From assembly GCF_000315425.1 (NCBI RefSeq), contig NZ_JH992922.1:1419925-1483924 (forward strand): a stretch of 64,000 bases of DNA, read 5' to 3'. This DNA is from Massilia timonae CCUG 45783 (lineage in GTDB: Bacteria; Pseudomonadota; Gammaproteobacteria; Burkholderiales; Burkholderiaceae_D). Positions 47,676 through 58,427 of the stretch are shown here, one piece after another. Each line of letters begins with the position of its first letter. The stretch's first letter is position 1. Both the position numbers and the translations under genes were made by a program. The notes beneath the pieces were generated by a model that saw only the letters and a program-made list of their open reading frames with translations, did not search any database and was not told the origin of the DNA.

Positions 47676-48605
47676 ATGAGCCCCGTTTCGCCTTTACGCC
47701 GCCACCTGTTGCAATCCGTGCTCGCCGCATCCGGCAGCCTGGCCCTGCCATCGCTCCATGCCGCACCAGGTCCCGCGCCGCTGCTCACCCGCCCGATTCC
47801 CTCGTCCGGCGAGCAGATCCCGGTCATCGGCCTGGGCAGCTGGATCACCTTCAACGTCGGCCGCGACCCGCAGGCGCGCAAGGAATGCCAGGAGGTGATG
47901 CGCCAGTTCTTCGCCGGCGGCGGTCGGATGATCGATTCCTCCCCGATGTACGGCTCGGCTCAGGACGTGATCGGCGAAGCGATACAGGCCATCAAGCCGC
48001 AGCGCCTGTTCTCGGCCGACAAGGTGTGGATCAGCGGCGGCGCGCGTGGCGTGCAGCAGATCGAGGCATCGCGCAAGCTGTGGCGCGTGCCGCGCTTCGA
48101 CCTGCTGCAGGTGCATAACCTGCTGTCGTGGGAAGAGCATCTGAAGACCCTGCTGGCGATGAAGAAGGAAGGGCGGCTGCGCTATGTCGGCATCACGACG
48201 TCCGAAGGCCGGCGCCATGGCGAGATCGAAAAGATCATGGCCTCGCAACCCATCGACTTCGTTCAGGTCTCGTACAATGCCCTTGATCGTGAGGTGGAGC
48301 AGCGCATCCTGCCGCTGGCGCGCGAGCGCCGCATCGGCGTGATCGCCAACCGGCCATTCCGCCAGGGAGACCTGACGCAGGCGCTGGCCGGCAAGCCGCT
48401 GCCCGGCTGGGCCGCGGACATCGGCTGCACCACCTGGGCCCAGGCGCTGCTGAAGTTCATCGTGTCCCACCCCGCCGTCACCTGCGCGATCCCTGCCACC
48501 TCCAGCGTGGCCCACGTGCGCGAGAACCTGCTGGCCGGCACCGGCCGCATGCCCGACGAGGCCCTGCGCAAGCGCATCGCCCAGGACGCCGAAAGGCTGG
48601 CATGA
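47676..48605 (+). CDS. Exported (Tat-type) aldo/keto reductase
   Basis: The 309-aa protein begins with a twin-arginine-like signal (LRRHLLQSVLAASGSLALPS), preceded by AAGGAG at 8 bp, which fixes the ATG at 47676. The mature part is an aldo/keto reductase barrel: VIGLGSWITFNV, MIDSSPMYGSAQDVIGEA (catalytic Asp and Tyr), an LLQVHN strand and CAIPATSSVAHVRENL near the NADPH site. The usual Lys follows in FSADKVW and the His in QVHN. A periplasmic oxidoreductase is expected; the substrate is unknown. The stop overlaps the next gene as ATGA. Confidence 0.87.
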   Translation: MSPVSPLRRHLLQSVLAASGSLALPSLHAAPGPAPLLTRPIPSSGEQIPVIGLGSWITFNVGRDPQARKECQEVMRQFFAGGGRMIDSSPMYGSAQDVIGEAIQAIKPQRLFSADKVWISGGARGVQQIEASRKLWRVPRFDLLQVHNLLSWEEHLKTLLAMKKEGRLRYVGITTSEGRRHGEIEKIMASQPIDFVQVSYNALDREVEQRILPLARERRIGVIANRPFRQGDLTQALAGKPLPGWAADIGCTTWAQALLKFIVSHPAVTCAIPATSSVAHVRENLLAGTGRMPDEALRKRIAQDAERLA

Positions 48606-49270
48606 GCGAATGGTGGACCGAGTGGGCGAGCTACAGGCTGTCGGACTTGTTGATGTTTTCGCAGCGCAGCTACTACCGGCTCATCGCCTTGTACAACGAG
48701 GCGGTCTGGCCTGCGCACCTGCTGGCGCTGGCGGCCGGTCTGGCCATCATCGGCTGCGTTGCGCGTCCCGGTGCCCGTACGCGCCGCGGCGCGCTGCTGT
48801 TGCTGGCATCGGCCTGGGCCTGGGTCGGCTGGGCATATCACCTGGAACGCTATGCGGACATCAATACCGCCGGTCCTTATTTCGCGCTCGCATTCGGCGT
48901 GCAGGCCCTGTTGCTGTTCTTCGTGGCGCTGCGGCCGCACGGCGCCGCGCCGGCCCACGCGCAGAAACATGTGGCGCTGGGCCTTTCCGCCCTGGCGGTG
49001 CTCGGGTATCCGCTGCTCGCGCTGGGCAGTAGTCGCGGCTGGAACCACGCTGAAGTATTCGGTATCGCGCCCGATCCGACCGCCGTCGCCACGCTGGGAG
49101 TGCTGCTGGCTTGTCGCGCCCATCCACTCTATTGGCTGATTCCGCTGGCCTGGTGTGCAGTGAGCGGCGCGACCCTGATGGAGCTGCGCGTGGGCTATGC
49201 CTGGCTGTTGCCGACGTTTGCGATTCTTGCAGTTGCTGCCGGTTTGCTCTTCAGGCACTCAAGACACTAG
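48602..49270 (+). CDS. Integral membrane protein, DUF6064-like
   Basis: The 222-aa product has six or seven predicted helices. It begins with a segment I associate with DUF6064 proteins, RLSDLLMFSQRSYYRLIALY then NEAVWPAHLLALA. The WAYHLERYADINTAGP loop is also conserved in that family. No function is established. Translation is coupled to the exported aldo/keto reductase by a 4-bp overlap, which suggests the two work together at the membrane; this is inference. Confidence 0.75.
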   Translation: MSEWWTEWASYRLSDLLMFSQRSYYRLIALYNEAVWPAHLLALAAGLAIIGCVARPGARTRRGALLLLASAWAWVGWAYHLERYADINTAGPYFALAFGVQALLLFFVALRPHGAAPAHAQKHVALGLSALAVLGYPLLALGSSRGWNHAEVFGIAPDPTAVATLGVLLACRAHPLYWLIPLAWCAVSGATLMELRVGYAWLLPTFAILAVAAGLLFRHSRH

Positions 49271-49290
49271 CCAGTACATTGATTCCGATG

Positions 49291-49821
49291 TTATTTGTCA
49301 CTGCTGGGCAGTTTACGGGCAAGCAGCTGCTTGAGAGAGCTATCGGACATCCCCGGATAACGAATGTCATCAATCCGCCAGCCATTTTTCTTTCTGGCCA
49401 TACGGTACTCCAGCCGCACCTTCTCGCCGCTGGAAGGATAGGTGAATTCAACGGCCACGATGTCTTTTGGCATGGAACGTATCGTCAAGTCGACGGCAGC
49501 CGGGTCCTGTGACGCGAAAATGGGGTCGAAGTCCAGGTTACATATCTCGCCGGTTTTTGCGGCGCAGTGACCGTCTTTGACCAGTAGAGAAGCCAGCTCC
49601 TGAGCAAAATAACGGCGAAGGACCGAACTTTCTTGCTGCGCTAGCGGCTTGCCAAAAGCGTTAATCGAACTCGACAGCACCTGCCAGGCGAAGGTCTTGT
49701 ACAGGCTACCGACAATGGCGACTTGTTCATCTGATTCGCGTGGCGCCGCAGTGGATGGAGCAAGAAAGATGAGAGCAAAAGAGATCGCGCAGAGGGCGCG
49801 GCTAAGGACGGTAGACAGCAT
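49291..49821 (-). CDS. Secreted DUF3828-like protein, putative immunity partner
   Basis: The start at 49821 gives a clean signal peptide (MLSTVLSRALCAISFALIFL, cleavage near STAA), so the 176-aa product is periplasmic. The mature part resembles DUF3828-type proteins: AIVGSLYKTFAWQV near the start and EYRMARKKNGWRIDDIRYPG near the end, with two cysteines (HCAAK, ICNLD) that could pair. Its first 20 nt overlap the end of the upstream cysteine-amidase-like gene. A periplasmic protein translated directly after a putative peptidoglycan amidase is the pattern of an effector-immunity pair. Base composition is lower in GC than its neighbours. Confidence 0.6.
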   Translation of the reverse strand: MLSTVLSRALCAISFALIFLAPSTAAPRESDEQVAIVGSLYKTFAWQVLSSSINAFGKPLAQQESSVLRRYFAQELASLLVKDGHCAAKTGEICNLDFDPIFASQDPAAVDLTIRSMPKDIVAVEFTYPSSGEKVRLEYRMARKKNGWRIDDIRYPGMSDSSLKQLLARKLPSSDK

Positions 49822-50182
49822 ACTCGGGCCTTTCTCTGCGATAGGTTGGACCAGCCCAGAAGTCTCGTTGGGCAAAATCGGATATCCATTTCTCGCCGTC
49901 GAATCCTGCGATATGGCCTGCTGGATTCCCGCCGGAATACGGTTGAATTACCACGATATCGCCCTTTTTAAACTTGAAATGCTCAGGGGCAGGGACGGCG
50001 ACGACATGGAATCCATTTCTCGTTAGGATAGGCCCCCAATCCTTGGCCCTGAGTGGATGGCCTGAAGTATTGGCGCCAGCAGCTTCAAGCGCCAGCCGAA
50101 CGAAGCGGGCACATCTGCCTTGACTTTGATTTTTTGCGTTTGTGCGCAAATGCGATGCGAACTTTTCCACATCAATCGACAT
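49802..50182 (-). CDS. Putative cysteine peptidase/amidase (CHAP/NlpC-like; T6SS-effector style)
   Basis: The 126-aa protein has no signal peptide. A likely catalytic Cys24 lies in SQGRCARFVRLALEAAG, His90 in NPAGHIAGFDG and an acidic residue (D102) in WISDF. This is the Cys-His-Asp order of CHAP and NlpC/P60 peptidoglycan hydrolases. The C-terminal RDFWAGPTYRRERPEYAVYR resembles small amidase effectors delivered by type VI secretion. Lack of a signal peptide together with a downstream periplasmic partner fits an injected toxin with a self-protection protein. No secretion genes are nearby, and phage-type lysis is an alternative. Confidence 0.65.
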   Translation of the reverse strand: MSIDVEKFASHLRTNAKNQSQGRCARFVRLALEAAGANTSGHPLRAKDWGPILTRNGFHVVAVPAPEHFKFKKGDIVVIQPYSGGNPAGHIAGFDGEKWISDFAQRDFWAGPTYRRERPEYAVYRP

Positions 50183-50239
50183 GATATTGGCGTGTTATTG
50201 AAGACACGACCAATTATTATTGTCTCCCTGATGTGAGCA

Positions 50240-50545
50240 TTGCGCATTCGCAATCACCCAGCTGCAACCACATATCGCTCAGCTCGACGTCAGATTGATA
50301 CCGCCGACATGTATTCAGGTGGCGAAAGCGAAAGCACCCTCGGCCAGTCTTTCAAGAACCTGGGCCTTGCCCGCAAGGACTATGTGCTGGTCACCGAGGT
50401 GTACAGCCGCATGGGGCAAGGCCGCAACGATGTCGGCGCTTCACGCGGCCACATCATGGATGCAGTCGAAGCGAGCCCGCAACGGCTGCAGACGGATTAC
50501 ATCGATGTACCAGATCCACGCGACCGATAGCGTCCACTTCCTGAT
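50240..50545 (+). pseudogene. Aldo/keto reductase remnant (frameshifted)
   Basis: The translation QIDTADMYSGGESESTLGQS, later VGASRGHIMDAVEASPQRLQ then TDYID, is unmistakably the first third of a Tas-type aldo/keto reductase. The frame is lost at about 50506: the next expected residues YQIHATDSV appear in another frame, after which homology stops. The N-terminal barrel strand and everything after about residue 100 are missing. It fills the gap between the putative effector pair and the aspartoacylase-family gene. Confidence 0.8.
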
Positions 50546-50574
50546 ATGGCCTGTGGCGCGCGTTCCAGGCCGAC

Positions 50575-51690
50575 TCAGCTCGACAGGAGATTGCCTGACC
50601 TGAATGAATCCTCGCCCGCCACCTTACACACGTGCATGCCACGCAGCAGGTGCCGGTGCGCCGTGCTGGCGAACAGCAGTCCCGGGCGGCTGGCCGCCAC
50701 CGGCGTGACCTGGCCGCTGACCGGATTGACGATGTCCGCGATCGGCTCGCCGGCCGCCACCTGATCGCCCAGCTTCTTGCGAAACACCAGCACGCCCGCA
50801 TGCGGCGCCGTCAACGGTTCGACCGCATCCAGCGGCGTCGGACCGCATTGCGCCGGGGGCAGGGCGGCCGTCGGGATGTCGAGCACGCCCTGGTGCGCCA
50901 GGTATTGCAGGATGGCCTCGGCATCCCGTTGCGCGTAGTCGTAGTTCACGTCGTTCTCGCCGCGCAGCTCGACGGTGACGGCGGCGCAGGCGGGCGGGAT
51001 GGCGGCGTCGATGAAATGGTCGGCCAGGTCCCACCACAGCCGGCTGCAGGCTTCGTCGAAGGCTTCGCCGCCCGATTCCTTGGCCACCAGCAGCACGCGT
51101 GCGCCCATCAGGTCGGCCAGCGGCTGCACCACCTCGACCAGCGGCGTGCCGGTGTACATGTGCAGCACCGCCTCGTTATCGCAGTGCAGGTCGAGCACGA
51201 TGTCGGCGTCGATCGCCATCGTCAACAAGGTCTTCTTGAGCGTCGCGGCATTGTCCGCCGGTTCCCAGGCGGCGACCTCGCGCCGCGCATGCTCGCGGAT
51301 CAGGGCGACGTTGGCCGCGGCGTCCGCGCCCAGCCGGCCTTCGAGCGCGCTCTTGAGCGCATCGGCGGCGTGGCGGTAGGCGCGATTGAAGTTGGTGCCG
51401 GTGGACAGGTCGTAGCGGCCGAACGGCGCGCCATGCACGACCTGCGACAATCCGAGCGGATTGGCGGCCGGGACCAGGATGACCTCGCCCTTGATCCGGC
51501 CCTCGGCATCGAGCTTTTCCAGCTGCCCGCGCAGCACATGGGCCACCAGCATCGCCGGCACTTCGTCGGCATGGATCGCGGCCTGGATGTACACCTTCTT
51601 GCCGCTGCCGGGGGCGCCGTAGTGGAAGGACGTCAGGTGCAGGGTGGCGACGTTGTCGTCGATGGCGATCGGGTGTTTCGTCGAGTGCAT
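50575..51690 (-). CDS. Succinylglutamate desuccinylase/aspartoacylase-family (M14) hydrolase
   Basis: The 371-aa product is a zinc carboxypeptidase-like deacylase. The zinc ligands lie in AAIHADEVPAM (HxxE) and VLDLHCDNEAV (His). The substrate-site NFNRAYRH and a glutamate in VTVELRGENDVNYDYA follow. The C-terminal third resembles a biotinyl-lipoyl-like barrel (GVLVFRKKLGDQVAAGEPIA). Such enzymes remove acyl groups from N-acyl amino acids; the precise substrate is unknown. The start at 51690 is the only one at the beginning of homology; longer frames run into trmB antisense. It is divergent from trmB. Confidence 0.88.
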   Translation of the reverse strand: MHSTKHPIAIDDNVATLHLTSFHYGAPGSGKKVYIQAAIHADEVPAMLVAHVLRGQLEKLDAEGRIKGEVILVPAANPLGLSQVVHGAPFGRYDLSTGTNFNRAYRHAADALKSALEGRLGADAAANVALIREHARREVAAWEPADNAATLKKTLLTMAIDADIVLDLHCDNEAVLHMYTGTPLVEVVQPLADLMGARVLLVAKESGGEAFDEACSRLWWDLADHFIDAAIPPACAAVTVELRGENDVNYDYAQRDAEAILQYLAHQGVLDIPTAALPPAQCGPTPLDAVEPLTAPHAGVLVFRKKLGDQVAAGEPIADIVNPVSGQVTPVAASRPGLLFASTAHRHLLRGMHVCKVAGEDSFRSGNLLSS

Positions 51691-51782
51691 GGCAAAGGGC
51701 TCCGGCGTTGCTGGGGGAAGACAATGATTATGCTTGATTCCGCCTTGCCGCCACGCACGGCCGATGGCAGGGGCGGCTGCGC

Positions 51783-51788
51783 TATAAT
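51783..51788 (+). promoter_or_regulatory. TATAAT -10 for trmB
   Basis: A perfect hexamer lies 32 bp before the trmB ATG. The -35 is not recognisable. Confidence 0.45.
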
Positions 51789-51820
51789 GACAGCCGTTTT
51801 TTCCGCATATTCCACTCCCC

Positions 51821-52540
51821 ATGTCTTCTGAAAAGCCCACCAGTGGTCCGGCACGGTCCATGCTGTACGATCCCACCGAACACCGCATCCGCAGTTTCGT
51901 CACGCGCGCAGGACGGCTGTCGACCGCGCAGGCGCGGGCTTTCGAGGAGCAGGGCCCCAAGTTCCTGATCGAGTACAAGAAAGAGCCGCTCGACCTCGAG
52001 CAGGCCTTCGGCCGCAAGGCGCCGGTCGTCCTCGAAATCGGTTTCGGCATGGGCGACACCACGGCCCACATCGCGAAACTGATGCCCGAGAAGGACTTCC
52101 TGGGCGTCGAGGTGCACACGCCGGGCGTCGGCAGCCTGCTCAAGCAGATCGGCGAGCAGGACATCGCCAACCTGCGCCTGGTCCAGCACGACGTGTTCGA
52201 GGTGCTGAACCACATGATTCCTGACGGCGCGCTGCACGGCGTGCACGTGTTCTTCCCCGATCCATGGCACAAGGCGCGCCACAACAAGCGCCGCCTGATC
52301 CAGCCGGCCTTCGTCAAGCTGCTGTGCCGGAAGATCGCACCTAGCGGCTACCTGCACCTGGCGACCGACTGGGAAGACTATGCGGTGCAGATGCTCGAGG
52401 TGTTGAGCGCCGAGCCGGAGCTGGTCAATACCGCCGAGGGCTATGCGCCGCAGCCTGCATACCGTCCGCTGACCAAGTTCGAGAACCGCGGCATCAAGCT
52501 GGGCCACGGAGTGTGGGACCTGGTCTTCACGCGCAAGTAA
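51821..52540 (+). CDS. trmB: tRNA (guanine-N7-)-methyltransferase TrmB
   Basis: TrmB methylates G46 of tRNA to m7G. The 239-aa product has the SAM motif [17 protein letters not shown] (about residues 69-85), [10 protein letters not shown], and the catalytic [17 protein letters not shown] (about residues 143-159). It ends with [17 protein letters not shown], the TrmB C-terminal signature. It is monocistronic or leads into nothing obvious; the next gene is 131 bp away. Confidence 0.97.
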   Translation: MSSEKPTSGPARSMLYDPTEHRIRSFVTRAGRLSTAQARAFEEQGPKFLIEYKKEPLDLEQAFGRKAPVVLEIGFGMGDTTAHIAKLMPEKDFLGVEVHTPGVGSLLKQIGEQDIANLRLVQHDVFEVLNHMIPDGALHGVHVFFPDPWHKARHNKRRLIQPAFVKLLCRKIAPSGYLHLATDWEDYAVQMLEVLSAEPELVNTAEGYAPQPAYRPLTKFENRGIKLGHGVWDLVFTRK

Positions 52541-52671
52541 GTGTCTATCCGGGGGCGAATCGTCGTTCGCTCCCCCGTCTTCGTCGTTCATCACCACCTG
52601 CTGTTCCGGGCTGCCGGAAGTTCCTAGACTGGACTTGTTGATATACATTAACGAGCACAGAGGAGAACGGC

Positions 52672-53886
52672 ATGTGGAAGCGCATCGAACAATGGAACCG
52701 TGAGGTGGAAGCGGAGCAGCTCGCGGTGCTGCGCGACCCCTCGCTGGTGGAGCAGGTGCCGGCCGGCTGCCGCCGTTTCTTCGCCCGCAAGCTGGCCGAG
52801 ATGTCGCCCGCCGAACGCGAATCCCTGTACCGGTTTTCCAGTGCCGTCAGCACCTCGGCAGCCCTGCTGGCGCTGCTCAAGCTGTGCGTCCTGCTGTCGG
52901 TGCTCGGTTTCCTGATCAATCTGGCCTTCCTGCCGTCGAAACCATGGTGGCAAACGGTCATCGCCGCCAATGCGATCGGGATCGCGGTGGCCATGTCGCT
53001 GATGGGCGTCTGGTTCAACTACGGGAAAGTCGTGCGCGCCAAGGGCAGGGCGCTGGTCACGATCGTCGGCCTCGGCCTGGTGGGCGGGCTGTTCGGCGGA
53101 TTGACCGCCATGTTCGAGACGGGCACGCATTGGTCGGTCCTGCTCGACAAGCTGCCCAGGATCGTCGTCACCGTGACACTCGTCGTGACCGCGCTGGTGG
53201 CGATACCGACCATCGTGGTTGCCGTGCTGCGCAATCGCCACTATCAGATCCAGGCCGAGCAGCTCAAACGCGATGCCGAACAGGAGCGCCTTGCGCGCGA
53301 ACTGAGCGAAACCCAGCTGCGCCTGCTGCGCGCCCAGATCGAGCCGCACTTCCTGTTCAACACCCTCGGGGCGGTGCAGCAGCTGGCCGAGCAGGGGGCG
53401 CCGCGGGCCGCCGAACTCACGTCCCACCTGATCGACTTCCTGCGCGGCAGCATGAGCGATATGCGTTGCAGCTCAGCGTCGCTGGCGACCGAATTCGGCC
53501 TGGTCGGCTCTTACCTGCGGGTGATGCAGATCCGGATGGGCGAGCGCCTGCGCTACACGGTCGATGTGCCCGATGCATTGGCCGCCACCCGGATTCCCAG
53601 CATGCTGGTGCTGACCCTGGCCGAGAACGCGATCAAGCACGGCATCGAGCCGTCCCTGCACGGCGGCGAGATCGCGGTCACGGCCCATGACGACGGCGGA
53701 ACGATCCGCATCCGGGTGCGCGACAGCGGCGTCGGCATGAGCGACACCCCGGGCGCCGGCGCCGGCCTGGAAAACGTGCGCCACCGCCTGCGCCTGGCTT
53801 ACGGCGAGGGCGCCTGCCTGCTGCTTTCCGAAGCCGAGCCCGGCCTGCTGGCCGAGATCGCCATCCCCTGCAAGGAGCAAGCATGA
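52672..53886 (+). CDS. LytS/AlgZ-type sensor histidine kinase
   Basis: The 404-aa product has a cytosolic N-terminal stretch and about four transmembrane helices (residues 65-190). A LytS-family kinase core follows: the phospho-His in QIEPHFLFNTL (about residue 226), LTLAENAIKHGIEPS (N-box) and DSGVGM plus GAGLENVRHRL (G boxes). No periplasmic sensor domain is visible, so the stimulus is probably sensed in the membrane. AGAGGAGA precedes the start. The cognate LytTR regulator overlaps the stop by ATGA. Confidence 0.93.
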   Translation: MWKRIEQWNREVEAEQLAVLRDPSLVEQVPAGCRRFFARKLAEMSPAERESLYRFSSAVSTSAALLALLKLCVLLSVLGFLINLAFLPSKPWWQTVIAANAIGIAVAMSLMGVWFNYGKVVRAKGRALVTIVGLGLVGGLFGGLTAMFETGTHWSVLLDKLPRIVVTVTLVVTALVAIPTIVVAVLRNRHYQIQAEQLKRDAEQERLARELSETQLRLLRAQIEPHFLFNTLGAVQQLAEQGAPRAAELTSHLIDFLRGSMSDMRCSSASLATEFGLVGSYLRVMQIRMGERLRYTVDVPDALAATRIPSMLVLTLAENAIKHGIEPSLHGGEIAVTAHDDGGTIRIRVRDSGVGMSDTPGAGAGLENVRHRLRLAYGEGACLLLSEAEPGLLAEIAIPCKEQA

Positions 53887-54632
53887 GCGCCACCGTGCTG
53901 GTCGCGGAAGACGAACCGTTGATGCGCGAGCGCCTGCTCGGCCTCTTGGCCACGGCCTGGCCCGAGGCCAGTATCGTGGCGGTTGCCGAGAATGGCCTGG
54001 ATGCCTGGGACGCCTGGCTCGAACACGAGCCGCAGGTCGTGTTCCTGGACATCCGCATGCCCGGCATGTCGGGGCTGGAAGTGGCCGAACGCATCGGCCG
54101 CCGCTCGCACGTGGTGTTCGTCACCGCCTATGACCAGTATGCGGTCGATGCCTTCGATGCCGGCGCGGTCGACTACCTGCTCAAGCCGATCCAGCCGGGG
54201 CGCCTGGACAAGGCCTTGACGCGCCTGCGCGAAAAACTGGATGTCCGCCCGGACGATGTCAGCAAGGTGATCCAGCAAGTGAAAGAAGCGTCGCCCGAGC
54301 CGAAGCGCGAAAAGCTGAAATGGCTGAAAGCCAGCGTCGGCAAGCAGATCCGCCTGATCGACGTCGAGGAAGTGCTGTTCTTCCAGGCGGACACCAAGTA
54401 CACGCGGGTGGTGCTGCCTGGCTCCGAGGCGCTGGTGCGCATCCCGCTGAAGGACCTGGTGGGAGGGCTCGACCCAGGGCTGTTCTGGCAGATCCACCGC
54501 GGCACGCTGGTGAATGTGAACGCGATCAAGGCGGCCGAGCGCGTCGACGCCGAACGCATGCAGGTGCTGCTGCGCGGCAGCAGCGAGGTGCTCCCGGTCA
54601 GCCGCAGCTTTACGTACCTGTTCCGGGAGTGA
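53883..54632 (+). CDS. LytR/AlgR-type response regulator (REC-LytTR)
   Basis: The 249-aa product has an N-terminal receiver with the acidic pocket in VLVAEDEPLM and phospho-Asp in VVFLDIRMPGMSG (about residue 55). A LytTR DNA-binding domain (about 145-249) reads VEEVLFFQADTKYTRVVLPG, then FWQIHRGTLVNVNAI. LytTR regulators bind paired 9-bp direct repeats; no target promoter is apparent nearby. It forms an operon with the LytS-type kinase and converges with recQ (6 bp between stops). Confidence 0.94.
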   Translation: MSATVLVAEDEPLMRERLLGLLATAWPEASIVAVAENGLDAWDAWLEHEPQVVFLDIRMPGMSGLEVAERIGRRSHVVFVTAYDQYAVDAFDAGAVDYLLKPIQPGRLDKALTRLREKLDVRPDDVSKVIQQVKEASPEPKREKLKWLKASVGKQIRLIDVEEVLFFQADTKYTRVVLPGSEALVRIPLKDLVGGLDPGLFWQIHRGTLVNVNAIKAAERVDAERMQVLLRGSSEVLPVSRSFTYLFRE

Positions 54633-54638
54633 ACCCGG

Positions 54639-56471
<1,833 letters not shown>

Positions 56472-56513
56472 ACTGTCTGTTTCAGTGTTTTGGACGAAGG
56501 TAAGGCTGGTAGT

Positions 56514-57347
56514 TTACTCCGACCAGTTGACCAAGCCAAAGTGAGCGGTCACCAGCACCAGGATACCGAATACGATACGGTACCAGGCGAAGATCGTGAA
56601 GTCGTGCGTGCTGATGTAGCGCAGCAGCCAGCGCACGCACAGGAAGGCCGCGATAAAGGCCGAGACGAAGCCGAGGCCGAACAGCGGGAAGTCGGCCATC
56701 GACAGTGCTTCGCGTTCCTTAACCACAGAATACACCGTAGCGCCAAGCATCGTCGGCATGGCAAGGAAGAACGAAAACTCGGTGGCCGCCTTGCGCGACA
56801 GGCCGAACAGCATGCCGCCGATGATGGTCGAGCCCGAACGGCTGGTGCCGGGGATCAGGGCGAAGGACTGGGCGAAGCCGACCTTCAGGGCGTCGAGCGC
56901 CGTCATGTCGTCGACGCTCTCGACCCGCGCCGGCGCGTTGCGCAGGCGCTGGCGCCGTTCCACCCACAGGATGATGACGCCGCCCACGACCAGGGCGATC
57001 GCCACCGGCACCGGGTGGAACAGGAGTTCGGTGATCGTGGCGCTGAACAGCACGCCGGCGACGGCGGCCGGCAGGAAGGCGATCGCGACGTTGCGCGCGA
57101 AGCGCTGCTGGAGCGGATCCGAGCCCAGCCCGGAAAACAGGCGCATGACGCGCTCGCGGTACTCCCAGACGACGGCCAGCACGGCGCCCAGCTGGATCAC
57201 GATCTTGAATACCGTTTCTCTGACGCCTGTGAAATTGAGCAACTCGCCCGCAAGAATCAGGTGACCGGTGGAAGAAATCGGAAGAAATTCGGTGAAGCCC
57301 TCGACCAGGCCCATGATGATCGCCTTGATGGCGAGCGCAATATCCAT
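56514..57347 (-). CDS. uppP: Undecaprenyl-diphosphatase UppP (BacA)
   Basis: UppP dephosphorylates undecaprenyl pyrophosphate to recycle the lipid carrier for peptidoglycan and O-antigen, and confers bacitracin tolerance. The 277-aa membrane protein shows the two active-site regions [20 protein letters not shown] (about residues 14-33) and [17 protein letters not shown] (about residues 164-180). It is upstream of recQ on the same strand. Confidence 0.97.
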   Translation of the reverse strand: MDIALAIKAIIMGLVEGFTEFLPISSTGHLILAGELLNFTGVRETVFKIVIQLGAVLAVVWEYRERVMRLFSGLGSDPLQQRFARNVAIAFLPAAVAGVLFSATITELLFHPVPVAIALVVGGVIILWVERRQRLRNAPARVESVDDMTALDALKVGFAQSFALIPGTSRSGSTIIGGMLFGLSRKAATEFSFFLAMPTMLGATVYSVVKEREALSMADFPLFGLGFVSAFIAAFLCVRWLLRYISTHDFTIFAWYRIVFGILVLVTAHFGLVNWSE

Positions 57348-57562
57348 GAATTGTATTGGTGTGGAAGTGATCTGGGGACGGGCCGCACAGGCAGGCCGGC
57401 TCGGGCTCGAAGCTTACCATGAGCCGGGCCGCCACCGTTGGGCTAACTGAACCGTACAGACGATTTTACGGACGGCAATGTGCAGCCGCCCGGCGTCTGG
57501 ACAGGCGCGCGAATGAAAAAAGCGCTTGCACCGAATGTGAAATCGCGTGCTAAACTAAATCC

Positions 57563-57589
57563 ATGAGTAATCCTGCACTCACCCAATGA
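57563..57589 (+). other. Eight-codon upstream ORF overlapping the next start
   Basis: ATG at 57563 opens a frame encoding MSNPALTQ, and its TGA (57587-57589) overlaps the ATG of the following gene as ATGA. TTGCAC (57526-57531) and TAAACT (57551-57556) upstream make a loose promoter with a 19-bp spacer. Translational coupling or leader control is possible; conservation cannot be checked. Confidence 0.4.
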
Positions 57590-57993
57590 GTCTATTATTA
57601 GTCATCATCCTTGCCGCGCTGTCCTGGCTGGCATTTCATGACTGGCAGTTGCCCAACGCATTACGCTACCGACCCTTCCAGGGCCGGGTCTGGCGCAGTT
57701 CCTTCCCATCCGCATCCCGTAAAGACATCCGCGAATTCCTGTCGGTGTTCGGCGCCGCCTTCTCGTTCGGCGACAGCGACAAGCTGCACCTGCGTCCCGA
57801 CGACCAGGTGCTGGGCGTGGTGCGCGCGGCCCGGTCCGCACGCTGGATGCCCGACGCATCCGACATCGAGCCGCTGGCGCGCGCCCTGCGCGAGCGCTAC
57901 GGCCTGCGCCTGGACGAGGTCTGGCATGACGGCTTGACCCTGGGCGGGCTGTTCCAGCGCGTGCAACAGGCGCGCGGCAAATCGGCGAGGTAG
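57586..57993 (+). CDS. Conserved hypothetical protein with N-terminal membrane anchor
   Basis: This 135-aa protein starts MSLLLVIILAALSWLAFHDW, a single membrane segment or uncleaved signal, followed by a soluble domain. The central part, HLRPDDQVLGVVRAARSARW then SDIEPLARALRERYGLRLDE, has the helical rhythm of acyl-carrier-protein-like folds, but the phosphopantetheine serine motif (DSL) is absent. I do not recognise a named family. It is separated by 25 bp from a cysteine-cluster gene on the opposite strand. Confidence 0.65.
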   Translation: MSLLLVIILAALSWLAFHDWQLPNALRYRPFQGRVWRSSFPSASRKDIREFLSVFGAAFSFGDSDKLHLRPDDQVLGVVRAARSARWMPDASDIEPLARALRERYGLRLDEVWHDGLTLGGLFQRVQQARGKSAR

Positions 57994-58018
57994 GGCGGGC
58001 GGCGGCTCGCCGCCGACC

Positions 58019-58291
58019 CTACGGCGCTGTCGCTTCTTCCAGCTCGCTCAGCCAGCGGATCGCCTGCGGGCGATCATCGCCGCACATTTCATGCGACGGC
58101 TGCAGGCCGCCGCAGAAGGCCGGCCGTTCTGCTTGTCCAAAGAGTCGGCAGCGCTCATCCTCTCCCAATTGCACGCAACGCACTCCAGCCGGCTTGCCGT
58201 TCGGCATACCCGGAATCGGACTGGTGATCGAAGGCGCGGTGCAGCAGGCGCCACATTGCGGCCGGCACTGGAAAGAGGCGGACATGGACAT
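58019..58291 (-). CDS. YkgJ-family cysteine-cluster protein
   Basis: The 90-aa product has a Cys-rich metal-binding pattern: [14 protein letters not shown] near the start, [16 protein letters not shown] in the middle, then PAFCGG and HEMCGD. This matches the UPF0153/YkgJ family (zinc or iron-sulfur chelate domain), which is of unknown function. The start is at 58291 (MSMSASFQC) or 58285. It is divergent from the TetR regulator gene across a 198-bp region that holds the regulator's promoter. Confidence 0.82.
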   Translation of the reverse strand: MSMSASFQCRPQCGACCTAPSITSPIPGMPNGKPAGVRCVQLGEDERCRLFGQAERPAFCGGLQPSHEMCGDDRPQAIRWLSELEEATAP

Positions 58292-58427
58292 CGGGGAGTG
58301 CTTGGAACGGAGCCCGCCAGTATACCCCGGTCGTCTGCAAGCGGACGGCGACCTCTTCATAAAAACAGTTGAATCTACGGTTACTACCACATTTCGACTA
58401 ATATAGTTTCGCCTATACAACGGTTGC

